From: Dioscorea cayenensis subsp. rotundata
Taxonomy: Eukaryota > Streptophyta > Magnoliopsida > Dioscoreales > Dioscoreaceae
Length of the DNA: 64,000 bases
Direction of reading: 5' to 3'
Assembly (NCBI RefSeq): GCF_009730915.1
Contig: NC_052474.1
Location: forward strand, 3,073,501 to 3,137,500
Part shown: positions 28,060-38,873 of the stretch, in pieces
Layout: each line of letters begins with the position of its first letter
Numbering within the stretch: the first letter of the stretch is position 1
Made by a program: the position numbers and the translations under genes
The notes under the pieces: model-generated
The model's database searches: none
The model's input: only the letters and a program-made list of their open reading frames with translations
What the model was told of the DNA's origin: nothing

Positions 28060-29932
28060 ATCACTCCTCACCCTTCTCTACAATGAATACATACATATAA
28101 TTATACATATATAATTCTCCTCTTCATGAGAACATGTTTATATTTTGTTATTGCAAAGAAGGATTTAGTTGATGTATCATATATATACTTCATGAGAACA
28201 TGCTTTATATTTTGTTATTGCAAAGAAATATTAAGTTGTTGTGTTATATATGTGTAAAATTTTTGTTTATTATACACATGGAACAAACCCAAACTAACTT
28301 GATTTCTTGGTTTATAACTTTGTTGATTCACTCTCAAGTAGGCTTCCGACCAATTCTCCTCTTGTCACTTGTCGCATGGATGGACACAAGAGGTCGTCAC
28401 ATCACATGCTGAAACGAAGAAGCAGGTTTCTTGACACAGCTTTTGTTTTTCCGAGAAGATAGAAAACCCCAAATCTCTGGAAGCGTTGGATTTAAAAAGA
28501 TTCAAGTTGGAGAACTCCAATCCGTGATAACTATCAAGTGTAGTCTTGATTTCTTAGATCCATTCATTGATTAAGCTGATACGATGTACAACCTTAGACC
28601 TAACTTAAGATTAATTTCTCTTGCCCCCTTATGTTACTTAAAACTAATGATTCACTGTGGTGATTGTTTTCTGGGTGTCACTTATATGATAGATGGTTGC
28701 CTCTACTTTGGCTGTTTTTTACTCCTACCGTATTGTGTGGTCTACTCTCATATTATATGTTTTGCCTTTTATTTTATTTTATTTTATTTTGTTGTTATTG
28801 CTACTCTTATAATTATCCTTCTCTTTTTCATTTTTATTCGTTACCACATGTAATTTGTAACTGTTCTCACTAACAATTTCACTTGTTTCATTGTTTTAAT
28901 TGCCATTAAAGAGCTTGTTAAAACTCGATATTGTTGTCATCGGAGTCGGGTAAAAAACTCATTTGGTTCAAGCTAATTTTGATCATCTACAGCTAATAGG
29001 TTTGTATGATTAGAAAATTTTCAAGATTTTTTATTTACTTGGTGAATATTTGTTTAGTGCAATTGAGTTAGGTTTGAAGCTTTCAACTAGTACAATCATA
29101 TATAGTTTGGAATACATGAGTCCTCAAGCAGGAAAGCTGGGGACACAGAGGAATATTCACAGCAGGGGAGAGGGGGATCCCCATTAAGCACGGATGTCTC
29201 GTTAGTGCTATGTTAGCCCTCAACTCTATTATTTTGTGTTGTTTTTTTCTCTGTTTTTATTCATTGTAATCTTTGGAGGTAGTGAGTAATTTAGTTTGTT
29301 TTCTCTGTTTCTATGTTCCATTGTATATTTTTTTTTTATCTTTTTAATTTAAACAGACCATTTATTTATTTTTTTAAAAAAACATAAAAGAAAAGTTTGA
29401 ACAAGTATAACACAAACTCAGTTAAATTAGAGATGAGTTGATTTTTGAGTAAAAAGTGTTAAAAGTACACATAAAAGCTTGATAACATTCTCAAGAAAAC
29501 CTTAGTTAAAGATTTTACTTGTTTAATACGTTTAATTTTGTAGAAAGTACATACATAATTTCAAGATGGTGTATGGTGATGTGTTCCAAATACTTCAAAT
29601 AAGGTAGTAGTTTTTTTTTTAAAATTTTTTAATTTATTTTTATAAAGCGAAGAAATCACTCATCTCAATATTGTTGAGAGATGGAGTTATTTCTCAGTAA
29701 CTTATGATAAGGAAAAAGAGTTATTAACCTCTAAAATCAAGGTTGTTTCAAATAAAATTGTTTAATAAATTTTTTTTAAACAGTAATAAAAACTTAAGTA
29801 AAGCAAAAAAACTAAAAATTAGTAATATATACAGATGGACATAATTAATTCTTTAAATTTATTTAAATTAATTATAAATGCTTTATTAATTAAAATTTAA
29901 TCAAGTTATATTAAATACAAACCAACAAACCA
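28060..29932. other. Intergenic DNA downstream of MIR156
   Basis: Contains the MIR156 3' region with a repeated CTTCATGAGAACATG word (near 28121 and 28189). A T-rich block at 29200-29350 could be a retroelement tail, but I cannot support a call. Hydrophobic short frames near 28584-28873 are low-complexity T-rich translations. Confidence 0.5.
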
Positions 29933-29940
29933 AACTAAAC

Positions 29941-30485
29941 TAGGGGTGGTAATGAGGTGGGAAATCCCCGATTCCCGCGGAGACCACGGGGATGAGGATT
30001 CCCCGAATCTCTCCCCCATGGGGGCGGGGACAGGGGTCAATCCGTACCTGTTTTCTAAATGGGGATAAGGACGAGGAATGCCATCCTCGGCCCATGGGGA
30101 TCCCGACCCAATTAAAATACATATATATATATATATATATATATTGTGTGTATATGTATGTATAATTTTTTCAACATTAAAAAATTCAATGGTCTAAGTA
30201 ATAATATAAAAAACTATAATTTTAATTTAATTGCGCTAATCACATAAACTATTTATTTTAAACTAATAACAATTAAAATTAGATATAATAGCCCTATGTT
30301 AAATAGTGTTGAGTTGTTTTTATGTTCCAATATGTAATAATATTTTTACAACTAGAGAATCTCCGTGGGGAGTCACATTAGAAAATCGGGGATGGAGAAT
30401 CTCCATCCCTGCCATTGACGGGGACGAGGAGGGCATCCCTGCCCCCGCCCCTGCCCCCCGCCCCCTGCCCCTGTTATCACCCCCA
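29941..30485. mobile_element. hAT-type non-autonomous element (MITE-like), 545 bp
   Basis: Ends TAGGGGTGGTAA and TTATCACCCCCA form a 12-bp imperfect terminal inverted repeat. The element is flanked by a perfect 8-bp direct repeat AACTAAAC (29933-29940 and 30486-30493), the target duplication length of hAT transposons. Both subterminal regions are very G/C-rich with many GGGGAT/ATCCCC words able to pair with each other, while the core is AT-rich with a (TA)n run. No transposase frame is present. It sits about 160 bp upstream of the DUS3-like start codon. Confidence 0.88.
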
Positions 30486-30576
30486 AACTAAACCATGGTT
30501 AGACTTAGAGGTTGCATCCTATTTGATTTGAGTTTGGGTTAACAAACCCACACCATATCTTTCACCATCCAGTTAT

Positions 30577-30585
30577 AAACCCTAA
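30577..30585 (+). promoter_or_regulatory. telo-box in the DUS3-like promoter
   Basis: AAACCCTAA lies about 60 bases before the start codon. This motif is frequent near the starts of plant translation- and RNA-related genes, which fits the tRNA-modifying enzyme downstream. Confidence 0.6.
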
Positions 30586-30643
30586 TTCCTCCCTTCGAAT
30601 TCTATTCGATCACTCCCAATTTGACTCGCGTCTTGCCGACGCC

Positions 30644-33600
30644 ATGAACGGCGGCGAGCCTCCGGTGGACACTGCCACCTTTGAACCTTCGTCAGAGAAC
30701 CCTATCTCTCTCCCGGAACCCCAAGCAGCTCCCCCTAACCCTGAGGAACTTGTAGCCAAAGCCATCGCCCCAGTGAAGGCCGAGTTCCTCCGGCCTCCGC
30801 CCTCGAGGTCCCGATCCGATGGTGCTGGTGAGAAGAATAGTGTTTCCTCGAATGTTGTAAAGGAGAAGAAGTCCAAGCGCCAGCTCAAGCGCGAGCGGCA
30901 GCAGGTCTCCTTTCAAAATTTTCACAGTGCTTGTTGTTTTCAAGAACGAGTTAGAGACGATCATGGAGTTTTATTTGGTTTCCTTTCCTCCAATTTGTAA
31001 CCGCAGGAGCAGAAGAGCGCGACTCATATTTGTTCGGAAGTCGCGAAATTGGGAAAGGTTGATGCTTGTCGTTACGGCGGCAAATGTCGCTTCAGCCACG
31101 ATTTGGATGCTTATTTGGCTCAGGTTTGCATTTTCTATAGCTTTTGTTTTTCTTCTAATTGTTTTCCAATTTCGCGTCTTTGAATTTTTGGGTAATGGAT
31201 GAATTTTTCTTTGTGAGAAGCAGAAGCCAGCAGACCTTGAAGGGACTTGCCCTTTTAACATTGTTAAAGAATTATGCCCTTATGGATTGACTTGTAGATT
31301 TGCGAGCACTCACAGTGAAGGTGTTAGTTTGGAGGATGAGAATACTCCAAAGAAGAATTTTGAAATCAATGGTCTAAACAAAGACTTGCAGAGGCTCTTG
31401 TGGAAGAATAAAGTTAGTTTTCCCAAGTCTTCTGCTCAGCTCAAGCTCCTTGGGCTTTCTGTAAGTAAATCCTTATTTAAAAAAACCTTTTTTTTCTATT
31501 GTCCATTTATTTCTTTTTCCTCTGTGTATACTTTCACCTATCTATGAACTGTTTCATCTTGAACATGAGAACCAAAGATATATGTTTTATGGAGCAGTAA
31601 ATATGTACTTCATCTTTTTCTACTGAAATATATTGTATGCCATTCTCTGTCTATTTTTGTGGAAATCAAGGAGCAATAGTCTTTTTGATCAGTGGAATTG
31701 GTTGTGTTCCATGGCGCCAAAATCATTATAATGCTTGGAGGAAAATGTGATTTCCATTTAGGGAAATTATTTGATTTTGTGCTTATGTGTTGATGGGTTT
31801 CTAACCTGCAGGGTGGTTATGGTTCAAAAGACAAATTCAGATGCCAATCAGGAGGAAAGTCATCCAGATAGTGTAAATGGTTCAAGTAATGTCCAGGAGC
31901 ACAATGACAATGATATGCCTTGCACCTCAGTTAGTGAGTTGGAGTCTTCTTCTACAGTTTGCATGGATAAGGATCCCTTGAATGATGAATCTGCGATTGA
32001 TGACTTGAGACCGTCAAAGAAGGCCAAGAACCCCACTGATGATAAGTTTAATTCCTCTGATATAAATGGTCAGTTTTCAATTGAGTATTCCACCACTGCT
32101 TAGAAAATCGTTTGGATTTTGCATTGCTATGCTAGCTGCTATTTGGACATTTATTTTCTCTGATTCTGCTGATATAATTTGGACAGGGACAGGCCCAGTG
32201 GAGAAAGATTCTGTCAAACTTGATGACCAGCTAGAGGAAAAGCAGAATGATCAGTGTATGCTCAGTTAAAGTTGATTCGAATTTGAAACCACATGCGCGA
32301 GAAAAGAAGCTTATTGACTTCAGAAGAAAGCTATATCTTGCTCCGCTCACCACTGTGGGGAATCTGCCTTTCAGGAGGGTCTGCAGGGCCTTGGGGGCAG
32401 ACATAACCTGTGGAGAGATGGCAATGTGCACGAACCTCCTACAAGTATGACTTCCTAATTTAATTCCTGGACGGAATGAAACCAACATGTCCTTTTCTTA
32501 CCGTGATCTTATCATTAGGGGCAAGCTTCAGAATGGGCATTGCTGAGGCGTCATTCCTCGGAAGAAATATTTGGTGTACAGATATGTGGTTCATATCCAG
32601 ATACCGTGGCACGAACTGTTGAACTCATAGACCGTGAATGTGCAGTTGACTTTATTGATATTAACATGGGCTGTCCTATTGATATTGTTGTTAACAAAGG
32701 TGCTGGGTCTTCTCTTCTGACAAAGCCCATGAGAATGAAGGGCATTATTCAAGCAGCCTCTGGAACTGTAGACAAGCCTATAACTGTTAAGGTAGGTGTC
32801 TATGGTAATTAACTATTATGTTTGTTGTAATGAAAATATTACTTCTATTAATTCTTCAATTAGCAAAATATTTTATGAAGCTAGCCAGCAGTCCCATCCC
32901 AGGCTTCTGGCTGTAATTCTCTAATTTTTGTCATGAAAACTAATTGCTTTATTTTCATTTTTCAGTGTATTAATCTGCACCTCTTATATCATTCAATATT
33001 GTTTGTTAGGTTCGAACTGGTTACTTTGAAGGAAGGAATCGAATAGATTCTTTGATCTCAGATATTAAGGCATGGGGAGGCACAGCTGTAACAATTCATG
33101 GCCGATCACGGCAACAACGCTATAGCAAGCTTGCTGACTGGGACTACATAAACTTGTGTGCAAATAAAGCACCTGATAATTTGCAAGTTCTGGGAAATGG
33201 TGACATATTCTCATACCATGACTGGAACATGCATATTTCTGATTGTTCCAAACTTTCTTCCTGCATGGTTGGCCGAGGTGCCCTAATAAAGGTTCATATA
33301 TCTGTATTCATGCGTTTAAACAGACATGTTCCTCTTTCAGTGCCTCATTATGTCAAATCAACAAGACTTCGAATAACATTTTTTTTATTTTTATTCTGAG
33401 TCTCTTTTATATTGTTTTTTGATGCTCAGCCTTGGATATTTACTGAAATCAAGGAACAACGGGATTGGGACATTAGTTCTACAGAGCGCTTTGATATTTT
33501 GAAGGATTTTGTACGATTTGGGCTTCAACATTGGGGCTCTGATAACAAAGGTATGCACATGATACGGTATGCTGATGTCTTGCATTGCATTTTGCTGTTC

Positions 33601-34557
33601 TTGTTCTTTACTTTGGTGGCATGTTGCTGTCAGTATAGGCTTTAGTTCGTGTTGAAATGTTGAAGGTGTTAATGAACCATGTGATTATATCATTGTTTGT
33701 TGTGTGGTACTCCCATACTCTTATGAAAGGAAGACCTTGACCCATTCACTAGAAAGGAATTGTGAATGCAATTGATTGTTTAAGAGTTTAAGCTACATAC
33801 TGAAGAACAATGATGTGTTGCACAGAATTATTGTCTTGTAACAATAAAAGATATTTTAATTGTGAAAAAATCGCTTTTCTTTTTTAACTTGTTAAGGTCA
33901 CTAAGAGATCTATTTGGTGCTTGGCGGAGAGTACTTGTCACACTTCAAAACTTCTCAGTAGCATGTGTAAACAATTTAAACCATAGTCATGTAATAGATT
34001 TGCCCATGAACAACAAAAACAATCTGAATGCCAATGCTTGATATTCCGCAAACTTCTGAATAAGGTTAATGTGATTTGAATTACTAAATCTGGAAGCACA
34101 AACCCTTTACCCATTATTAGTTCTAAATTCCAAATGATCAAATTTGTTTTTCCTATAGTCCATAAGCATTCTAATAAACTTGGTTATAATTCATTGCAGG
34201 TGTGGAGACTACCCGGCATTTCATGTTGGAATGGTTGAGCTACACCTGCCGATACATTCCTGTAGGCCTATTGGATGTCATCCCACAACGCATAAACTGG
34301 AGACTGCCCAGCTACTACGGCCGTAATGATCTTGAGACTTTAATGGCCTCTGATTCAGCAGCTGATTGGGTATCCTCTTCTCCTCATTTACGTCATAAAC
34401 TATGATTGCAATGTATCTATCTATTTGGATATGATTCAACTTATGTTGAATGCTGCAGATTAGGATCTCTGAGATGTTGCTGGGAAAGGTTCCAGAAGGC
34501 TTCAGTTTTGCACCAAAACACAAGTCCAATGCATATGACCGAGCTGAGAATGGCTAA
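30644..34557 (+). CDS. DUS3L: tRNA-dihydrouridine(47) synthase DUS3-like, CCCH zinc-finger, 10 exons
   Basis: Flavoenzyme reducing uridine 47 of tRNA to dihydrouridine using NAD(P)H. Exons: 30644-30904, 31007-31123, 31224-31460, 31812-32068, 32187-32444, 32519-32791, 33010-33291, 33430-33550, 34200-34369 and 34459-34557, all GT-AG. Residues 88-160 carry two CCCH fingers ([24 protein letters not shown]). The FMN barrel follows: [35 protein letters not shown] (catalytic Cys about 428), [18 protein letters not shown] and QVLGNGDI. The C-terminus [16 protein letters not shown] is the family end. Two single extra bases disturb the frame: at the start of exon 4 (GGG at the acceptor, 31811-31813) and in exon 5 near 32245 (AGAATG). 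Without them the product is 690 aa, the usual plant length. Both are likely sequence errors. Confidence 0.93.
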
Positions 34558-34712
34558 TCCTCAAGACGAAAAAATGTCGGCCATTATTACTGTTAGACGC
34601 TGGTTCTGGCCATTTCTCTTCTGAGGATCTCATTGAAATTATTTTGTTGTCTTAAAATGTATGCCTGCCTCGCACTCATTAGCATTAATTATTCTAATTG
34701 TATTTTATGGCA

Positions 34713-35014
34713 TTCTACGGATGTCTTTCTCAAAAGAGTTGAAATAAGTGGTGTGCCAGATAACTTAAGGTGGATTAGTATGATTCCTCTTGACACTTTC
34801 AAAAAGGTGAAATTATTATTATTATTATTATTATTATTTTCTTTTCTTTTGAAAAGTATTGATTTATGCATGTGTTGTCATTCAGGTAAAGAGCTACAGG
34901 GCCATATATACATATGGAGAACTACTAAATGGCAAAGCCATTAATGCATCTAACATCGCCCGTGCTTATGCCAGCAACCAGAATAATGACATGAAACTAA
35001 ATTATCATAGTTGA
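34713..35014 (+). pseudogene. Unidentified exon pair, possible gene fragment
   Basis: About 155 bases after the DUS3-like stop, an open stretch ending in SGVPDNLRWISMIPLDTFKK (to 34806) meets a GT donor. After an (ATT)n-containing gap, a CAG acceptor at 34885 opens VKSYRAIYTYGELLNGKAIN and continues to a stop at 35012-35014. Both pieces are in phase 0 and look like real protein. I do not recognise the family. It may be the last exons of a decayed or captured gene, or a transcribed 3' extension. No upstream start is visible. Confidence 0.35.
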
Positions 35015-35093
35015 ATCCTGTAAAATCACAATCCCATCGGCCAAAAAACAGAAGGCAGAGCATCAAAAATATGTTTACAAAGGAACATAGAAA

Positions 35094-35310
35094 ATGATAG
35101 TATAGTCTAGCAGTAAAATATAAGAGTTTTATGCAAGGGTCATGATAGTATAGTGACTATAGTCTAGCAGTAAAATATAAGAGTTTTATGCAAGGGTCAT
35201 GATAGTATAGTGACTATAGTCTAGCAGTAAAATATAAGAGTTTTATGCAACGGGTCATGAATATAATTTAGCTGTAAAACACAAAAGTTCTATACATGGA
35301 TCAGGAGTAT
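35094..35310. repeat. 57-bp tandem repeat, three near-identical copies plus one diverged
   Basis: AGTCTAGCAGTAAAATATAA starts at 35104, 35161 and 35218, exactly 57 bases apart, each followed by GAGTTTTATGCAA and GGGTCATGA. A fourth copy (ATAATTTAGCTGTAAAACAC) begins near 35262 and is clearly diverged. Confidence 0.95.
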
Positions 35311-36029
35311 GAATCTTTCTTGATATATAGTATGAAATGTAAATAGCAGTCCATTTTATTTAAAAAAAAAAAAATCTAGAAAGGTTGATGTTGAGAACTT
35401 GAGATTCTTCCACTTGTTAGAATAGAACCGCCAAATTAATAAAATCAGGCTTTATTTATAACCAAATAAATGAATACGGCAGTGCACAGAAGCAAGAGGC
35501 TGATTGATAACCAAAATAATTTCATTTTCCTCAATGGATAAAGAGTAATCAATAGACAACCAACATTTCCGCAATGACCATGGGGAAAAATAGTATTCAA
35601 ATCACGCAACATAAAACTCTAGGAAGAAGTTCCTCGTTTCTTATAATTCATGGCAATTATGTTCATTAATCAGAACGGCTAGACTCTTCCATATCATCAC
35701 CAAACACACCAAAATAACTTATTAATTAACGCTAATCTCATTTCAGATGAAGAAGCTCTGGTTAGTGGTTAAGATTAGATCCACAACAACATAAAACATC
35801 CATTATAAGATGGATAACATAAAAGTTCCTTCCATTAACTAGAATAACTAACATCCACCCTCTATCATCTAAGAAGCAACAGAACACAGAGTTAGGTCTA
35901 CAACAATATCCAGTTTAACAGGTTTAGCTGTTCATGTATGCGAGTGATTAACCAATATCAAAAAACAAACATGATATCAAAAGCTCTGCAACTCTAGAAT
36001 CAGAAACCCACAGTGGCAATAACACAAAC
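35311..36029. other. Intergenic DNA between DUS3-like and GMD 3' flank
   Basis: A-rich sequence with no recognisable gene or element. Confidence 0.5.
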
Positions 36030-36780
36030 AAGAAGCTAAAACTATTAATATAATCTCATTATCGAACAAGATTAATAGCAACGATCCAAAGATCCAAAAA
36101 CAGCAGCAAAAACAACAAACAAATCAAAGGAACAAAATATTTTAGCATCCCAAAGAAACTTTTTTTATTTTTTTATTTTTTTAAAAATCATTATTATTCT
36201 CTAGAATGCTTTCCAAGGAAAAGAAAGGAGAATCCAAGAGGAAGTCATCAACAAAACTATCACAAAATAACACAAAGAACAAACTATCAATATTAAACAA
36301 GATTAATGGCAAAGATCCAACTCAAGAACACAAACAGCAGTAAAAACAATAAACAATACAAAGGAACAAAATATTTAGCATCCCAAACAAACCTTTTTTT
36401 TTTTAAAAAAAAATTATGATCATTATCATTCTCTAGAATGCTTTGGAAGGAAAAGAAAGGAGAATCCAAGAGTAATTCACCAACAAAATTATCACTAATT
36501 AGTAACCAGCAACACCACCGATTAAAGAGTAAATCAATAAGCAGCTAAAACTAATCATACAATAATTTAATTATTGGAACAAAATTAATGGCAAAGATCC
36601 GACTTGTAAACAATAACAGCAGTAACAAATAACAAACAAATTAAAGGAACAAAATATTAAGGACAAAAGAAGGATTTTTTTTTTTTTTTTCTTTTCATTT
36701 TTATTTTTTAAGTTCTCTCTGGAATAGTTTGTAAGGGAAGGAATGAAAAATTCATGGGAAGGCAAAGGGGCATTACCAAA
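36030..36780. repeat. Threefold tandem repeat abutting the GMD 3' end
   Basis: Three copies of about 230-270 bp: roughly 36032-36265, 36266-36500 and 36535-36780. Shared words in order are AAGATTAATGGCAAAGATCC (AGCAACG variant in the first), CAGCAGTAAAAACAA, AAAGGAACAAAATATT, a T/A run, and TCTCTAGAATGCTTT followed by AAGGAAAAGAAAGGAGAATC. The copy next to the gene is the most diverged and is probably the original GMD 3' untranslated region. Confidence 0.85.
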
Positions 36781-36790
36781 TAAACATTGA

Positions 36791-37937
36791 TCATGGCTGC
36801 TGCTGCGCGTCTCGGTAGCCGGCGTCGACCAGGACCTTCTCCTTCTTCGCGAGATCAACATCATTGTCCACCATCATCTTCACCAGCTCCTTGAAGCCCA
36901 CCTTGGGCTTCCAACCGAGCACGGTCCTTGCCCGGGTGGAATCCCCTCGCAAGCTATCAACTTCCGCAGGCCTGAAGTACCTGGGATCCACCTCCACATG
37001 GTCCTTCCAGTGGAGACCCACGCATCCGAAGGCCTCCTCCAAGAACTCTTCGACGGTGTGAGACTCGTCGGTGGCGACGACGTAGTCGCTGGGCTTGTCC
37101 TGCTGCAGAATCATCCACATCGCCTCAACGTAATCCCCGGCGAAGCCCCAGTCACGAGCGGCCGAGAGGTTACCGAGGAACAGCCGGGTCTGCAGGCCGA
37201 CGCGGATCCGGCCAACGGCGCGGGTGATCTTGCGGGTCACGAAGTTCTCGCCGCGGCGAGGGCTCTCGTGGTTGAAGAGGATCCCGTTGCAGGCGAACAA
37301 ACCGTAAGCCTCACGGTAGTTGACAGTGTACCAGTGAGCGGCGCACTTGGCGGCGGCGTAAGGGGACCGGGGGTGGAATGGGGATGTTTCAGATTGAGGG
37401 AGGAGGTGTGGAGCCGAACATCTCAGACGATCCGGCCTGATAGTAGCGGATGCCGCCGGGCTTAGAGGGGGTCGCCGCGCGGACGGCATCGAGGAGGCGG
37501 AGAGCGCCGGTGGCGACGACGTCGGCGGTGTAATCAGGGATCTCGAAGGAGACAGCGACATGGGATTGAGCGGCGAGATTGTAGACCTCGTCAGGAAGGA
37601 GGGTATCGACCCAGCGGCGGAGAGAGGAGGCGTCGGAGAGGTCGGCATAGTGGAGACGCATCCGGGCCTTGTTGGAGTTGTGGGGATCGACGTAGAGGTG
37701 ATCGAGGCGGGCGGTGTTGAAGTTGGAGGAGCGGCGAATGAGGCCATGGACCTCGTAGCCCTTGTTGAGGAGGAGCTCGGTGAGGTATGAGCCGTCCTGG
37801 CCGGTGATGCCGCTGATCAGGGCGACCTTGCGTGGAGGCGCAATCGACGGTGGGATCACCGAGATTGCGTCAGCCATTGCCTGGCCGTTGGCCGGAGACT
37901 GGTCGGCATGCTGATTTGTGGAGGAATCGTCGGCCAT
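36791..37937 (-). CDS. GMD: GDP-mannose 4,6-dehydratase, intronless
   Basis: Converts GDP-D-mannose to GDP-4-keto-6-deoxymannose, the first step to GDP-L-fucose for cell-wall and glycoprotein fucosylation; cytosolic, NADP-dependent short-chain dehydrogenase fold. The start is MADDSSTNQ, followed by about 35 variable residues, then the Rossmann motif [27 protein letters not shown] and [13 protein letters not shown]. The catalytic region has SSEMFG and [10 protein letters not shown] (YxxxK), then [39 protein letters not shown] and the C-terminal [16 protein letters not shown]. The frame changes once at about 37395-37400, inside STPPPQSE, where CCC replaces the CC needed. Without that extra base the protein is 381 aa, a normal length. 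The gene is GC-rich and uninterrupted, as plant GMD genes usually are. Confidence 0.93.
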
Positions 37938-38070
37938 TGGAGGAGCTTCACTAGTAGATCTGGGAATGACGAAGAGGGAAGAGAGAGAGCGAGAGGGAGT
38001 GAATCGATGAAAGAACGGGACTCGCGTTTCGATTGAACTAACGAATTGTATATAAAGGAGACGGTCAACG
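37938..38070 (-). promoter_or_regulatory. GMD leader and TATA box
   Basis: On the minus strand a TATA-like TTTATATACA lies near 38047-38056, about 110 bases upstream of the ATG. A CT-rich leader follows (CTCTCGCTCTCTCTCTTC type, about 37978-38000). Confidence 0.6.
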
Positions 38071-38873
38071 CTGGCTTTCGCTATTGATTTTTTAAAAATA
38101 ATTTATTATTAATATGCATTATAAATATATAATTTAATGCTATTTATGTGAGATAATTGCTTGTATATTCTCTATTATATATATATATATTGTATTTTAA
38201 ATTTTTATAAAAATTTTTGGTTAAATTCAATGTATGCAAGAAAAGAAAATTTATTTACATCTTGTTTAATTAGATCCCAGTGAATGATAATATGAATGAA
38301 ATAATTTTAAGCGGATTTGTCGGCCAGAAGAATGAAAAGCTTTTTTGGTTGTTTTATATAAATAACGCGCTAAAAGCCAACTAAGGAGCAGACGAGGTTA
38401 CCACTACACACCATCGTGGAAGTATGGAACTAGAACAATTAAAAAAAGCTTAATATATGGGGTCCCACTCAAAGAGTGTGTTGCATAAGACTGGATACAA
38501 CATGGCATGTGAACTTCAGGCCCAATCAGAGTGATCTCTTTTATTAAACTAATATCAGTATAAGATAATATTATAATTCACAAATAAAAAATAATCTTGA
38601 CATGAGTGCTAAGTAAACAAAAAATTTTAGTAAATATATTCACATTTCAATACTGCTGCTTTTACTAATGTGGGGAAAATTATTCGGATATTAGGACTTT
38701 TGAAACTACATCTACCTTTATCACCATAAATCAAGAAACTAGCAACATCTAGTAGCAATGGAGCGATAGGAGGAGAAGAGAAGCCCAGGAATCCCCAGTT
38801 CACGTTAGATATCCTGCTGTAACTTTCATATTAGTTAAACTAGACAAAAAGAAAGCTGAAAAATAATAGATCA
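38071..38873. other. Intergenic DNA
   Basis: AT-rich, nothing recognised. The last 100 bases are probably the 3' untranslated region of the Myb/SANT-like gene. Confidence 0.5.

Noticed and set aside
28584-28873. Hydrophobic frame MYNLRPNLRL followed by Phe/Leu/Tyr-rich segments
   Set aside because: It is the translation of T-rich sequence; the overlapping second frame is equally hydrophobic. No conserved features.
29200-29350. T-rich block that could be another LINE 3' end
   Set aside because: It lacks the shared terminal word seen at 55.1 and 12.6 kb and has no coding part, so composition is the only argument.
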